7,603 nt of DNA from contig JAFACP010000395.1 in NCBI GenBank assembly GCA_023425455.1, positions 1 to 7,603 on the forward strand, given 5' to 3'. The notes beneath the pieces were generated by a model. That model did not search any database. It saw only the letters and a list, made by a program, of their open reading frames with translations, and was not told the origin of the DNA. This document shows positions 7,481-7,603 of this stretch, in pieces. Every line of letters starts with the position of its first letter. Position 1 is the stretch's first letter. Made by a program: the position numbers and the translations under genes. This DNA comes from Pseudomonadota bacterium (GTDB lineage Bacteria > Pseudomonadota > Gammaproteobacteria > Enterobacterales > Enterobacteriaceae).

Positions 7481-7500
7481 GCCGCATCACGGGATGCGGC
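7481..7500 (+). terminator. Probable terminator after aroA
   Basis: GCCGCATC at 7481-7488 pairs perfectly with GATGCGGC at 7493-7500 around an ACGG loop, nine bases after the aroA stop. The following ATTTCCTT is only a weak U-tract, so termination may be partial or Rho-assisted. The position directly after the last operon gene supports the call. Confidence 0.65.
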
Positions 7501-7603
7501 ATTTCCTTACGCTTTCTGACATTCATACCCGCCCATTTCTTCTACACTCTGCTTCATTCATTCCGTAATTTGCACGCAAAGGTAACAGTTGCGCACGTTG
7601 GCG

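Overview
This window reads as a stretch of chromosomal core genome from a member of the Enterobacteriaceae. The four complete proteins and the one partial protein align, from memory, almost residue for residue with E. coli K-12 PflB, FocA, YcaO, SerC and AroA, with scattered substitutions. Those substitutions suggest a relative such as Enterobacter, Citrobacter or Klebsiella rather than E. coli itself, but the genus cannot be fixed by eye. I see no insertion sequence, phage, CRISPR array, tRNA or rRNA.

Layout. The left part is on the minus strand and reads right to left: ycaO (2949-4709), a strong intrinsic terminator (about 2865-2895), an AT-rich regulatory gap, focA (1685-2542, GTG start), a 51-base spacer, and the first 544 codons of pflB (1-1633, cut by the window edge). 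The right part is on the plus strand: serC (5031-6119), an intergenic hairpin terminator (6136-6160), aroA (6188-7471), and a hairpin at 7481-7500. The last 100 or so bases contain no recognisable gene. ycaO and serC are divergent, separated by about 320 bases that carry promoters and a good CRP-type site. E. coli K-12 has ycaP at this place; it is missing here.

How the genes work together. FocA and PflB form the anaerobic formate module. PflB splits pyruvate into acetyl-CoA and formate, and FocA moves formate across the inner membrane. A near-perfect FNR box and candidate ArcA and NarL sites upstream of focA fit oxygen and nitrate control. YcaO is the stand-alone ATP-binding YcaO protein linked in E. 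coli to RimO modification of ribosomal protein S12; its terminator separates it from focA. SerC (serine and pyridoxal phosphate synthesis) and AroA (shikimate pathway) make up the classical mixed-function operon, with a terminator between the two genes that should lower aroA expression.

I found no convincing undescribed system. The points worth a second look are regulatory (CRP site at serC, two promoter registers against the FNR box, a repeat cluster upstream of focA) and the missing ycaP.
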